64,000 nucleotides of DNA, taken from positions 1-64,000 of the forward strand of contig NZ_AOIN01000043.1 of NCBI RefSeq assembly GCF_000337135.1, in the 5' to 3' direction. Origin of the DNA: Natrialba chahannaoensis JCM 10990 (GTDB lineage: Archaea; Halobacteriota; Halobacteria; Halobacteriales; Natrialbaceae). The notes beneath the pieces were generated by a model. That model had not been told where the DNA came from. It made no database searches and worked only from the letters and a program-made list of their open reading frames with translations. Of the stretch, positions 17,747 to 27,293 are shown in pieces; positions within the stretch are counted from its first letter, which is position 1, and each line of letters begins with the position of its first letter. A program made the position numbers and the translations under genes.

Positions 17747-18670
17747 ATGGACGAACGCGCCGCTCTGGCGCTACTCGCGGACGAGCTCGAGTACGCCGGC
17801 GATGATGCTGCCGTGGTCGACGACCTCGTGGTGACGACGGACATGCTCCACGAGACGACGGACTTTCCGGCGGGGACGACCCGCTACACGGCTGGCTGGC
17901 GCGCTGTCGGAGCCTCACTCTCGGACGTGGCCGCAATGGGCGCTGAGGCGGTTGCTGCGGTCGCCGCCTACGCTGCCCCCGAGTTCGACGGCGAGGAACT
18001 CCTCGCTTTCGTTCGCGGCGCGCGCGACGTTTGTGACCTCGTTGGTGCCGAGTACGTCGGCGGCGACCTTGATGGCCACGACGAGTTTACGGTGACGACG
18101 ACCGCGATCGGCCGGTTTGAAGAGCAGCCAGTCCCACGAAGCGGCGCGACACCGGGCGACCGCCTCTGTGTCACCGGCACACTCGGTCGTAGCGCCGCCG
18201 CACTCGAGTACTTTGCTCTCGCCCAAGATGGCGACGAAAAAGAAGGCAAAGACGGGAACAACACCGAGCGCGCGAACGAACTGTTCCAGTTCGAACCGCG
18301 AATCGACGCCGGGCGCGCGCTGGCACCCCACGCCACAGCGATGATGGACTCGAGTGACGGGCTCGCGCGCTCGCTACACCAGCTGGGTGAGGCGAGCGGT
18401 TGCGGATTCGAAGTCGACGCGTCCTGCGTTCCGATCGCGGAGTCACTGCGAGAGGCCACCGAAACCGACGACGAAGCGCTGGAGCGGGCGACCACGTTCG
18501 GTGAGGACTTCGAACTCGTTGCGACGATTCCAGAGGGGATGGTAGAGGTGGTTCGCGAGGCGGTGCCGGTACCGATTTCGGTGCTTGGGTCGGTGGTTCC
18601 GCGCGAGGACGGAATCACGATGGACGGAGAGGAGATGCCGGATCGGGGCTTTACGCACGGCTCCGGCTAG
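17747..18670 (+). CDS. thiL: Thiamine-monophosphate kinase
   Basis: The 307-residue protein shows the AIR-synthase-type fold of ThiL. DDAAVVDDLVVTTDMLHE near the N-terminus carries the metal-binding aspartates. It is followed by GWRAVGASLSDVAAMGA and later AMMDSSDGLARSLHQL. ThiL phosphorylates thiamine monophosphate to the active diphosphate cofactor. A lysine/asparagine-rich insertion (near DEKEGKDGNNTE) sits in a surface loop. It diverges from the S19e gene. No other thiamine genes are adjacent. Confidence 0.94.
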   Translation: MDERAALALLADELEYAGDDAAVVDDLVVTTDMLHETTDFPAGTTRYTAGWRAVGASLSDVAAMGAEAVAAVAAYAAPEFDGEELLAFVRGARDVCDLVGAEYVGGDLDGHDEFTVTTTAIGRFEEQPVPRSGATPGDRLCVTGTLGRSAAALEYFALAQDGDEKEGKDGNNTERANELFQFEPRIDAGRALAPHATAMMDSSDGLARSLHQLGEASGCGFEVDASCVPIAESLREATETDDEALERATTFGEDFELVATIPEGMVEVVREAVPVPISVLGSVVPREDGITMDGEEMPDRGFTHGSG

Positions 18671-18731
18671 TTCTGGAGTAGATAATAGAACACTGCGTTT
18701 CTACTGCCACACAGTGCCCACAGCAGCCGCC

Positions 18732-19910
18732 TCACTCGATGATCTCGATCGGCACCGGCATGAAACAGAGCACACCGAGGACGAACGTGATGAGGCCGAG
18801 GAGGAACCGGCCGGTTCCGAGCGACTCGTCACGCACGGGATGGGCCGGGCCGACGGAGGCGAGCACCGCCGTAAACAGTCCCCAGACGGCCCAAATGAGC
18901 ACCGAGTTCCCGCTGTAGCCGCTGACGTAGTAGAGGTACGCCGCGAGGCCGAACAGGACCCCCGGAACCAGCGCTGCGATCGTCTCTTGAAACTGTCCGG
19001 TCATCGCGCGGAGGATGTGTCCACCGTCGAGCTGGCCCACCGGAATCAGATTGAGGAACGTCACGAACATACCCACCCAGCCGCCGATAACCACCGGGTT
19101 CACCGCCATTGCCGGGTCGTCACGATACAACGGCTGGTCGAAGGCAGCGGCGAGTAACTCGAGTAGCGGCGGGTAGCCGAGCTGGATCTGGATCGCGTTG
19201 GGGTCTTGGACGACGCTGTTGGAGGCGACCGTCGGCGGGAGGTGGAGGCCGACGATGGTGACGGCGATGGTGGCGATCAGGCCGGCGAGCGGGCCGGCAA
19301 CACCGATGTCGAACAGCGCCTTGCGGTCGGGCATCCGGCCTTTCATCTTGATGACCGCGCCCATGGTCCCGATGAGTGTCGGGACGGGGATGAAGTAGGG
19401 TAGCGAGGCGTCGACCTGGTGGTAGCGGCTCATCACGTAGTGGCCCATCTCGTGGACACCGAGGACGCCCAGAATCGCGACGGTGAACGGCCAGGCGCGC
19501 CACATCTCTGTGGGATTCGAGATGGGGTCGATATGGTACCACATCGAGCCGGCGAACAGGGTGGAAACGATGGTTGCGAGCAATAACAGGATGTTCGTCC
19601 ACGGGATGCCGTCGATGCCGACGCTCGTCGGCTTGGCGACGAGCACGTACTCGCCGTAGCGCGTCGAAAAACGTGGCTCGTAGCCGTGTGAGCGGAAGAC
19701 GGGCCACAGCTCCTGCAGCAGCTCTTCAGGCGGTTTACGAGGGTCGCCGTAGTAGACCAGTTGCTCGCCGTCGACGTGAACGTCGTAGACCGCGAAGGCG
19801 GAGTCGATCCGCTCGATCGGAGGACCGTCGACAGTCTGCTCGGTGGCGGTGGTCGCCTGGCGCGTTGGGTCAGGGCCAGAGTTTGGTTCGGACGAAGCAC
19901 GGTCGTCCAT
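18732..19910 (-). CDS. Site-2 protease family intramembrane metalloprotease (M50)
   Basis: The 392-residue protein has HEMGHYVMSRYH near residue 155, the zinc-binding HExxH of M50 proteases. NLIPVGQLDGGH, the second conserved site with its aspartate ligand, comes later. At least six hydrophobic segments surround them. A soluble N-terminal domain of about 100 residues precedes the membrane part. There is no PDZ domain, unlike the gene at 24558. An ATG at 19910 is preferred over the GTG one codon before. Such enzymes cleave membrane-bound regulators, but no candidate substrate is adjacent. Confidence 0.92.
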   Translation of the reverse strand: MDDRASSEPNSGPDPTRQATTATEQTVDGPPIERIDSAFAVYDVHVDGEQLVYYGDPRKPPEELLQELWPVFRSHGYEPRFSTRYGEYVLVAKPTSVGIDGIPWTNILLLLATIVSTLFAGSMWYHIDPISNPTEMWRAWPFTVAILGVLGVHEMGHYVMSRYHQVDASLPYFIPVPTLIGTMGAVIKMKGRMPDRKALFDIGVAGPLAGLIATIAVTIVGLHLPPTVASNSVVQDPNAIQIQLGYPPLLELLAAAFDQPLYRDDPAMAVNPVVIGGWVGMFVTFLNLIPVGQLDGGHILRAMTGQFQETIAALVPGVLFGLAAYLYYVSGYSGNSVLIWAVWGLFTAVLASVGPAHPVRDESLGTGRFLLGLITFVLGVLCFMPVPIEIIE

Positions 19911-20385
19911 CACCAGTGATTCATCACGGGTTCGTATAAATCGACTGCAGTTGGTCAGTTCCTGTTACCCGTGTCCCATCTTCGACGGTGAACGTGTGTT
20001 GGTGTTGACGTGACGTGGTTGATGGAGCTGCCGTTGGCGCTGGTGCTCTTTGGAAAGTGATCGCTGTACTCGTATTCGGTTACGGACTGCACGCGCGATA
20101 ATATTGTGACGCGAGCCCGGACCTGGGTCGTCGGACCCGATCTGGCTCACGTCTGGGGTGTGTCTGTTGGGGTGGCACGCAACGGATTGATTGTGTATCT
20201 GTGGAGTGTCTGCTAGCCCAAACGGGTGTGGCTGCCCGATCTGGCTATCCAATGCCGGAATCGAGCCGTGAGAGTCACGGTGGACGGGTGTGAAGCGGGG
20301 GGATACGTCGGAGGCGGGGACCGAACTCCGAGCGAAACCCGTCTCGAACCGGCACGGATGGCCGCTGTGTCGACGGGGGATCGAG
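19911..20385. other. Intergenic stretch, no recognised gene
   Basis: About 475 bases between the site-2 protease start and the next minus-strand stop. I find no protein-like frame with a sensible start and no recognised structural RNA. The part at 20220-20385 is rich in short direct matches but has no clear repeat unit. Confidence 0.5.
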
Positions 20386-20631
20386 TTAGGCAGGTTCGAC
20401 GCGCCACGTGGTCGCGCTCGTGTAGGACCACTTCTCAATTTCGAGGTCGTTCGCCGAGTCCGAGAGTTTGACCATGAGCGCGCCGATCTCCTTCGGGGAC
20501 ATGCCGACGTCGTCGGCGATGAACTTCCCCTTGAAGTAGAGCTCGCCGTCTTCGGCGCGCTTACGAAGATATCGCTTCAGGCGGTGTTCTTTGCTTTCCG
20601 TGGAGGGTTGTGCTGTCGTGCTCATCGACAT
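20386..20631 (-). CDS. Small haloarchaeal winged-helix-like protein (DUF7123-type)
   Basis: The 81-residue protein starts MSMSTTAQPSTESKEHRLK and has the compact core RYLRKRAEDGELYFKGKFIA, then DDVGMSPKEIGALMVKLSD. That pattern reads as a small winged-helix. I recognise it as a very conserved haloarchaeal family; the DUF7123 label is from memory. An earlier in-frame TTG exists, but a TATA element 25-30 bases upstream fits the ATG at 20631 as a leaderless start. Its function is unknown; DNA binding is plausible. Confidence 0.82.
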   Translation of the reverse strand: MSMSTTAQPSTESKEHRLKRYLRKRAEDGELYFKGKFIADDVGMSPKEIGALMVKLSDSANDLEIEKWSYTSATTWRVEPA

Positions 20632-20654
20632 CAACCACTATCTCCGGGAACATG

Positions 20655-20663
20655 TTATAAAGG
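20655..20663 (-). promoter_or_regulatory. TATA box for the 20631 gene
   Basis: On the minus strand this reads CCTTTATAA, centred about 28 bases before the ATG at 20631. That spacing supports leaderless transcription from that codon. Confidence 0.6.
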
Positions 20664-20919
20664 AAGGATGGTTAGCGAAATTTCGGTTGCGTTCAACAGA
20701 CATCCCCCACTGTAACGTTTCACCGCGGTTTATCGAGTCGTGAAAGGCGACCTTAGAGGCCTTTAGACGTTTTACAATGCCCTCTAACGTGTTATCTGTT
20801 TTCAGCCACTGTCGCCGGAACCATGCTCGATGCTGACAGTTTAGGACGGTATTCTACCACTGACTGAACTCGATTCACCGCCAATCTATGTGTAGTGTGT
20901 TGACAAAGGTATTGGTGTT

Positions 20920-21801
20920 TCACGACTGATCGTGCACCCAAAACTCGTCTTCAAGCGTCACCTCCTTCTTGAACAGCGGCACTTCGTCCTTCAGTCGATT
21001 GATCCCGTCTTCCACCGTTCTGAACGCTTCCTCGCGGTGGCCCGCGAGCACAACGACGAACACGATATCCTCACCGTCCTCAACGATACCCGTTCGGTGG
21101 TACAATTCGACCGCAAACACCCCCTCGCGCGCCTCAAGTTCCGACTTGAGTGCAGCCATTCGTTCGTCCGCCACCCCCTCGTACTTCTCGAACTCGAGGT
21201 ACTCCGTCGGGGTGTCATCTTCGGCGTCCTTCTGGCGCACCCGGCCGGTGAACGTCGCGACTGCGCCGGCGCGAGGCGCTTGGGGTGAGTGCTTTACTTC
21301 GGTGACGAGGGACTCGAGTGTCCGGTGTGGTTCGGTGGACTCGAGTGCGGTGGTGAGCTCGAGTTGGTCGAGGTCGGTGGGGGAGTCGATGGTTGCGAGC
21401 GTGTTTTGGGTGTGGTCGTGGATGGGATTGGGGTCGGGCTCGTGCGATTCATCTTTGCTGCCGTCTCTGCCACTCTTGCTGTCGACGACGAGTGTTGGAT
21501 ACCGTCGCTGGAGCGACGGGACGCCCACGACGACGCCGTAGTCGCAGTTGGTCGCAAGTTGGTCGATGGCGTCCTGCACGGAGAGCCCGGTGCCGGTTGC
21601 GGTCCAGTCGCCGTCCGCGCCGAGACCGTAGGTAACGTCTCCGCCAATGGTGAGTGCGTCGTGGGTACCGTCTGCGATCGTTGCGTCGTAGCGGACGACG
21701 CCGACGCGACCGGCCTGTGAGAGTTCGTCGACGGCTCGATCGACGACGCCGTCGAGCGTCGTTTCGTCGACGCCGCGACCGAGAATCCCGAGTACGTGCA
21801 T
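20920..21801 (-). CDS. moaE: Molybdopterin synthase catalytic subunit with N-terminal MobB-like domain
   Basis: The 293-residue protein has a C-terminal MoaE domain of about 140 residues: GAVATFTGRVRQKD, then LEFEKYEGVADERMAALK, VELYHRTGIVEDGEDIVFVVV and the lysine-rich end PLFKKEVTLEDEFWV. MoaE receives sulfur from the MoaD-type carrier to form the dithiolene of molybdopterin. The first 105 residues or so resemble a MobB-type nucleotide-binding module but lack a convincing P-loop. An acidic, Asp/Asn-rich linker joins them. The frame continues upstream, yet MHVLGILGRG gives a natural strand start at 21801. Confidence 0.88.
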   Translation of the reverse strand: MHVLGILGRGVDETTLDGVVDRAVDELSQAGRVGVVRYDATIADGTHDALTIGGDVTYGLGADGDWTATGTGLSVQDAIDQLATNCDYGVVVGVPSLQRRYPTLVVDSKSGRDGSKDESHEPDPNPIHDHTQNTLATIDSPTDLDQLELTTALESTEPHRTLESLVTEVKHSPQAPRAGAVATFTGRVRQKDAEDDTPTEYLEFEKYEGVADERMAALKSELEAREGVFAVELYHRTGIVEDGEDIVFVVVLAGHREEAFRTVEDGINRLKDEVPLFKKEVTLEDEFWVHDQS

Positions 21802-21987
21802 GGTCGATATATAGTCCGGTCTGACTTTGTAGCTGTCGCCGTGGCATCTTTCAGGCAGAGTCGGAGTGCAGTCAGCACTGGTGGGTGTGGAACCGTCGGA
21901 ATACCGACGCGTTCGCGGTGCTGGCACCTCACAGTCGCCACGGAGTTGGCAACCCTTAAGATAGCAACCCGGTTACACCGGGTTAGC

Positions 21988-22716
21988 ATGAAAGTGGTCG
22001 TTTCTATTGGCGGCAGCGTGCTCGTCCCGGAACTCGGGACCGATCGGGTGTCCGAACACGCGGCCGTCGTCGAAGACCTCGTCGCGGACGGCTGTCGCGT
22101 CGGGACCGTCGTCGGGGGCGGCGGTGTCGCACGCGAGTACATCGGTGCCGCTCGCGGACTTGGGGCAAACGAAATCGAACTGGATCAACTCGGCATCGAC
22201 GTGACGCGGCTCAACGCGCGCCTGCTCATTGCCGCGCTCGGTGAGGACGCCGTTACCGCGCCCGCAGAAGATTACGACGAGGCCGGTGAGGCACTCCGTC
22301 GTGGCGATGTCTCGGTCATGGGTGGTGTCGCACCGGCACAGACGACCGACGCCGTCGGTGCCGCGCTCGCGGAGTACATCGACGCAGACCTGCTCGTCTA
22401 CGCGACCAGCGTCCCCGGTGTCTATAGCGACGATCCGAACGAGGACGACGACGCGACGAAGTACGACGACCTTCGCGCGGACGAACTCGTCGACGTCATC
22501 GCCGGACTCGAGATGAACGCTGGCGCATCGGCACCGGTCGACCTGCTCGCGGCGAAGATCATCGAGCGCTCGGGAATGCGCACGATCGTTCTCGATGGCA
22601 CGGATCCAGACCGGATCGCGAAGGCAGTTCGCTACGGCGAGCACGACGGAACGGACGTGGTTCCGGAGAGTGCAGGCGAGGAACCGACGTACTGGGCACA
22701 GGACAACGATGAGTGA
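21988..22716 (+). CDS. pyrH: UMP kinase
   Basis: The 242-residue amino-acid-kinase-fold protein begins MKVVVSIGGSVLVPEL and has GTVVGGGGVAREYI, ELDQLGIDVTRLNA and NAGASAPVDLLAAKIIER, all characteristic of archaeal PyrH. It converts UMP to UDP for RNA, DNA and sugar-nucleotide synthesis. The ATG at 21988 lies about 29 bases after the TATA-like CTTAAGATA, so the transcript is probably leaderless. Its stop overlaps the start of the class I lysyl-tRNA synthetase gene by eight bases, so the two are likely translated together. Confidence 0.95.
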   Translation: MKVVVSIGGSVLVPELGTDRVSEHAAVVEDLVADGCRVGTVVGGGGVAREYIGAARGLGANEIELDQLGIDVTRLNARLLIAALGEDAVTAPAEDYDEAGEALRRGDVSVMGGVAPAQTTDAVGAALAEYIDADLLVYATSVPGVYSDDPNEDDDATKYDDLRADELVDVIAGLEMNAGASAPVDLLAAKIIERSGMRTIVLDGTDPDRIAKAVRYGEHDGTDVVPESAGEEPTYWAQDNDE

Positions 22717-24418
22717 GGACAAGCACGAGCACGACGGCCGAAGCCCCTACACACTCCAACAGGACGACGACGAAACGCGTCACGCCTTCTGGGCCGACAC
22801 CGTCGCCGATCAGGTTGAAGCGCACGTTGCCGACCAGCACCCGGACGAGGATGACCCAGAAATCGTCATCAAGGGTGGCATCTCCCCTTCCGGTGTTCCC
22901 CACCTCGGCAATGTCAACGAGATTCTCCGGGGCTACTTCGTCGCCGCGGTTTTGCGTGACCGGGGTCACGAGATCCGGCAGGTCTTCACCGCCGACGACC
23001 GCGACCCGCTCCGGAAGCTCCCGCGCACGCTCTGTGATCTGGACGGCAACCTCGTCGACCTCGGTGACGTCGATGCGGGCGCGCTCGGGCGAAACCTCGG
23101 TCACCCATACACCGACATTCCGGACCCTTTCGGCTGCTGTGACTCCTACGGCGACCACTTCTCGACGATCATCCAGGACAGCGCCGACGCCGTCGACGTG
23201 CCGATCGACATGGTCTCGACGACCGATCTCTACACGGACGGCGCGTTCGACGACGTAACTCGCCATGCACTGGCAAATCGCGACCGCGCATGGGAGGTCC
23301 TCGCCGAGTACCAGGACAAGGTCGACGAGGACTACATCCCGTTCAATCCGATCTGCGAGGAGTGTGGCAAGGTTACGGAGACGGTGACGGGGGTCGATCT
23401 CGACCCCGAGGAGGGCGACCTCCCCACCGTCGACTACCGCTGTACCGACATGGACGCCGGCGACCAAACCATCAACGGCTGCGGCCACGAGGGCACCGCT
23501 ACCATCCGTGAGGGCAAGATGCCCTGGCGCTTCGAGTGGCCCGGCCAGTGGGGCGTCCTCGGCGTCGACTTCGAACCCTTCGGCAAGGACCACGCCGAAG
23601 GCTCCTGGCCGAGCGGCGACGACGTCGCTCGCAACGTCCTCGACATCGAGCCGCCCGTCCCGATGGTCTACGAGTGGTTCACCTTAGACGGCGAGCCGTT
23701 CTCCTCCTCCGAAGGGAACGTGATCCTCGTCTCGGACGTCCTCGAACTGCTTGAGCCGGAGGTCCTCCGCTACTTCTTCGCGAAGGACCCATCGCGAGCG
23801 CGGGACTTCAGCATCGAACGCCTCGACCAGCTGGTCGACGAGTTCGACCGCTTCGAGGCGACCTACTTCGGCGAAGTTGAGGAGGCGACTGAGGACGAAC
23901 AGGCCTTCGCTGACCGTGTCTACCCGCTCGTCGTAGAGGAGGCTCGCGAGGAGCGCATCCGTCTCCCCTACACCTTCGCTGCGGTGCTCGGTATGACGGA
24001 CGATCCAGACCTGCGCGAGGAAATCGCCCGCCGTGAGGGACACATTCCGGCCGACGCACCCGAGTGGGCCGTCGAACAGGCACTCGCGCGGGTCGAGCGC
24101 GCTCGCAACTGGGCACGCCGAACCGAGAACGAGTTCGACTACGAACTCAAGCGCACAGAGATTCCAGCGCACGAGTTCGACGCCGACACTGACGACGCCC
24201 TCGCCGAACTCGCGGACTTCATCGAGGCAGGTCACGGCCCAGAAGAGATTCAGGGCGAAATCTACGAGACGGCAAAGCGCAACGACATCGACACCGGAGA
24301 GTTCTTCGGCGCGGGCTACCGGTTGTTTTTCGACGAAGAGCAGGGACCGAAGCTCGGCCCCTTCCTGGCGAAGGTCGATCAGGAGTTCGTCGTCGCGCGA
24401 CTTCGTCGGGAGCGCTAG
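22709..24418 (+). CDS. lysS: Class I lysyl-tRNA synthetase
   Basis: The 569-residue class I LysRS has the ATP-binding GISPSGVPHLGN (HIGH-type) near residue 65 and the KMSKS-equivalent GEPFSSSEGNVIL near 335. Between them lies a zinc-ribbon-like insertion with CEECGK and later cysteines. Archaea commonly use this class I form instead of the class II enzyme. It starts at 22709, overlapping pyrH by eight bases. The long frame upstream of this ATG is only pyrH read in another phase. Codon use and acidity match neighbouring core genes. Confidence 0.96.
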   Translation: MSEDKHEHDGRSPYTLQQDDDETRHAFWADTVADQVEAHVADQHPDEDDPEIVIKGGISPSGVPHLGNVNEILRGYFVAAVLRDRGHEIRQVFTADDRDPLRKLPRTLCDLDGNLVDLGDVDAGALGRNLGHPYTDIPDPFGCCDSYGDHFSTIIQDSADAVDVPIDMVSTTDLYTDGAFDDVTRHALANRDRAWEVLAEYQDKVDEDYIPFNPICEECGKVTETVTGVDLDPEEGDLPTVDYRCTDMDAGDQTINGCGHEGTATIREGKMPWRFEWPGQWGVLGVDFEPFGKDHAEGSWPSGDDVARNVLDIEPPVPMVYEWFTLDGEPFSSSEGNVILVSDVLELLEPEVLRYFFAKDPSRARDFSIERLDQLVDEFDRFEATYFGEVEEATEDEQAFADRVYPLVVEEAREERIRLPYTFAAVLGMTDDPDLREEIARREGHIPADAPEWAVEQALARVERARNWARRTENEFDYELKRTEIPAHEFDADTDDALAELADFIEAGHGPEEIQGEIYETAKRNDIDTGEFFGAGYRLFFDEEQGPKLGPFLAKVDQEFVVARLRRER

Positions 24419-24557
24419 ACGGCGTTCGACGGCGTTCGAGTGCGAACCAGCCCCATTCTGATAGCTCGATTCTTCACAAACGCAGTGAAAACTATCAGAT
24501 TACGTGAGGTGATTCCAGACAAAAGCCCTTTGAGAACACCGCGCTGAATTACTGTCG

Positions 24558-26396
24558 ATGGATTACGGCACGCCAGCTGTCGTCTCGGTTCCCGAGCTCT
24601 TCGGGTCGGAGCTGCTCACGTGGGTCGTCGTGGGGCTCCTGCTCTACTGGGCTGGGATTATCGCACTTCGGAAGCTGGACCTCCTTCCCGAATTTGTCGG
24701 GGCTCAGGGTCCGATTCTCACCTTCCATACGAAACGCGGTCGCGACTTTCTCGACTGGCTCTCCGGGCCGAAACGGTTCTGGCGGGCGTGGGCGAATATC
24801 GGTATCGGAATCGCCGTCGTCGTCATGGCGACGATGTTCGTCTTCCTGTTGCTTGCGGCGATCGCCGCGCTGACGACGCCACAGCCCACCGGCGGTATCC
24901 AACAGCCACGGAACGTCCTCGTTATTCCGGGCGTCAACGACTTCCTGCCGCTCTCTGCGACGCCAGGGATCGTCGTCGGCCTTCTCGTCGGTCTCGTCGT
25001 CCACGAGGGTGGCCACGGATTGCTCTGTCGCGTCGAGGGTATCGACATCAACTCCATGGGGATCGCAATGCTCGCGATCATCCCCTTCGGCGCGTTCGTC
25101 GAACCCGACCAGGAGAGCAGCAAGGACGCCTCTCGCGGCGGCCAGACGCGGATGTTCGCGGCTGGTGTGACGAACAACTTCGCCGTCACAATCATCGCCT
25201 TCGCACTTCTCTTTGGTCCGATTGCGGGCGCGATTGCCGTCGCCCCCGGTGCCGCAGTCGGCGGCGTTGCACCTGGCTCACCCGCCGAAGACGCGGGTAT
25301 CGAACCGAACGACCGAATCACCGCCATCGACGGCGAACCGGTCGAAGACAACGACGATCTCATGGCGCAACTCGAGTCCAGCGGCGACGAGGTTTCCGTC
25401 GAACTCGACGGTGAACGGACGGCGACCGTCGATCGCTCACTGCTCGTCACTGCCGCAATCGACGGCGGCCCGGTCGATCTCTCGACTGGCGACCGGATCG
25501 TCGCCGTCGACGGCACTGATGTCGGCACGGAACAGGGCTTCATCGACGCCGTCGGTGACGATCACACCGCAACCCTCACCGTCCACCCGGCGGGCGACAG
25601 CGAGCAAACCGACACCGAGGTACCGATCGGTGCAGCCGTCGAGGTCGTCCACGATGAAGCGCTCGACGTCGCAACTGGACAGGCTGGCAACGTCATCATC
25701 ATCACCGCCATTGGCGACGAGCGCGTCCACGACTACGCCGCACTCGAGTCCCAGCTCGCAGATGCCGATCCCGGTGACGAACTGTCCGTGGTGAGCTACG
25801 CCGACGGCGACCGCGATGAGGCGGAAGTCACCCTCGGCGAGCACCCACAACAGCCCGGCAGCGCGTTCCTGGGAATCCAGGGTGCGCCGGGAACGTCGGG
25901 ACTCGAGTTGAACGATCTCGGCGTCCAACTCTACCCTGCTGAGGAGTACCTCGCTGTCCTCGGCGGGGGCGGCGAGAGCAGCTACGGCGCGGTAACCGAC
26001 ACGTTCCTCGGGAAGATCGGTCTCGCGCTCCTGTTGCCGTTGATCGGTGTCCTCGGGATTCTCCCGTTCAACTTCGCCGGCTTCACCGGCGGTGTACAGA
26101 ACTTCTACGAGGTGCAGGGGTCGCTCGCTGCGCTGGGTGACGGGACGATCTTCGTCCTCGCGAACCTGCTGTTCTGGACCGGCTGGATCAATGTTCAGCT
26201 CGGGTTCTTCAACTGCATTCCGGCGTTCCCGCTCGACGGCGGGCACATCCTTCGGACGAGCACGGAGGCGATCGTTTCCCGGCTGCCGATCGAGGCGAAC
26301 CGCGGGATGGTTCGCATCGTGACGACCTCAGTAGGGCTGACGATGTTGATCAGCTTCCTTGCGATGTTGTTCGCGCAGGGTTGGTTGGCGAGCTGA
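24558..26396 (+). CDS. PDZ-containing site-2 protease family protein (M50)
   Basis: The 612-residue protein has HEGGHG at about 149-154, the zinc-binding motif, and CIPAFPLDGGHILR near the C-terminus as the second active-site element. Membrane segments flank both. Between them a soluble region of about 200 residues holds two PDZ-like modules: one has PGSPAEDAGIEPNDRITAI and the other begins VDLSTGDRIVAVDG. PDZ domains in S2P enzymes gate access of partly cleaved substrates. It is larger than the M50 protein at 18732 and not a close copy. Its target is unknown. Confidence 0.93.
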   Translation: MDYGTPAVVSVPELFGSELLTWVVVGLLLYWAGIIALRKLDLLPEFVGAQGPILTFHTKRGRDFLDWLSGPKRFWRAWANIGIGIAVVVMATMFVFLLLAAIAALTTPQPTGGIQQPRNVLVIPGVNDFLPLSATPGIVVGLLVGLVVHEGGHGLLCRVEGIDINSMGIAMLAIIPFGAFVEPDQESSKDASRGGQTRMFAAGVTNNFAVTIIAFALLFGPIAGAIAVAPGAAVGGVAPGSPAEDAGIEPNDRITAIDGEPVEDNDDLMAQLESSGDEVSVELDGERTATVDRSLLVTAAIDGGPVDLSTGDRIVAVDGTDVGTEQGFIDAVGDDHTATLTVHPAGDSEQTDTEVPIGAAVEVVHDEALDVATGQAGNVIIITAIGDERVHDYAALESQLADADPGDELSVVSYADGDRDEAEVTLGEHPQQPGSAFLGIQGAPGTSGLELNDLGVQLYPAEEYLAVLGGGGESSYGAVTDTFLGKIGLALLLPLIGVLGILPFNFAGFTGGVQNFYEVQGSLAALGDGTIFVLANLLFWTGWINVQLGFFNCIPAFPLDGGHILRTSTEAIVSRLPIEANRGMVRIVTTSVGLTMLISFLAMLFAQGWLAS

Positions 26397-26564
26397 GCGT
26401 CACTCCTTGTGTTCGTGTTCCTGCCCGCGCTTGCGTTCCTGCCCGTGCCCGTGTTCGTGCATCTTCGAGTTTGACCGACACCAACACCGTCTCCAGCAAC
26501 AGTCTCGACCGACAGCCGTCCTGCCCACTCCGCTCGCTCTCCGCCGTTCGCTCTTCGTCGTCCG

Positions 26565-27092
26565 CTACTCGTCGTCCATCTCGATCCCGTGGCGCTCGTA
26601 GAACTCCTCGGGTGTCACCTCGATGCGCTCGAAATCCGTCTCGAAGTAGTGCTCGTGATGGCGAACTACCTGCTCGACGACCCACCGGCTGAAGTCCTCG
26701 TTGAACTGCCACTCGCCCTCGATATCGGGAATCTCGAAGCGCTCGTCCGTCGCAAACGCCGCGTAGACGTGGAAGAAGCCAAGGATGACGTCCGCGAAAT
26801 CGCGTGCCTTCTCCGTGCTGCTTTCGCGTCGCTCCTCGAGTTCCTCATAGCCCGACTCGGTGAGTTCGAAGTACTTGCGGTCGGGTTCGTCCTCGCGCTC
26901 GATGCGCTCGGCCCACCCCTTCTCTTCGAACTTGTAGAGGATGGGGTAGACGGAGCCATACGATGGTTCCCAGTGACCGCCGCTGATGTCTCGGATTTCT
27001 TTGAGAATTTCGTACCCGTAGCGGGGTTTCTCCTCGAGTAACTCGAGGACGAGGTAGGCGATGAGTCCCTTCGGCGGTCCACTTTTCCGCAT
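26565..27092 (-). CDS. PadR family transcriptional regulator
   Basis: The 175-residue protein opens GPPKGLIAYLVLELLEEKPR and continues RYGYEILKEIRD, then EPSYGSVYPILYKFEEKGWA, the winged-helix core of PadR repressors. A helical C-terminal region of about 90 residues probably forms the dimer or effector-binding part. It is divergent from the PitA-type gene at 27294, with about 200 bases between, making that gene a possible target. Small-molecule or stress ligands are typical of the family; the ligand here is unknown. Confidence 0.92.
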   Translation of the reverse strand: MRKSGPPKGLIAYLVLELLEEKPRYGYEILKEIRDISGGHWEPSYGSVYPILYKFEEKGWAERIEREDEPDRKYFELTESGYEELEERRESSTEKARDFADVILGFFHVYAAFATDERFEIPDIEGEWQFNEDFSRWVVEQVVRHHEHYFETDFERIEVTPEEFYERHGIEMDDE

Positions 27093-27293
27093 ATGACGCG
27101 AGATTTAAACGGATGTACGTAAAGGGTTTCGGTCGCCAGGTTGGGTCGCCGGTTTCGGGGCCGGTTCTGTCTCAGATCGCCAGTTGCTTCCGTTCCCGCA
27201 CTCGCACCCGAACCCACACCCACACCTGCAGCCACCCCCACTCGCGAGAGCGAAACCCGTTCCTTCTTGGCCTCGCCGCCCCAACTCGCGCGT

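Noticed and set aside
20100-20385. Possible structural RNA (SRP or RNase P) in the gap before the DUF7123-type gene
   Set aside because: No RNase P or SRP RNA core motif can be found on either strand.
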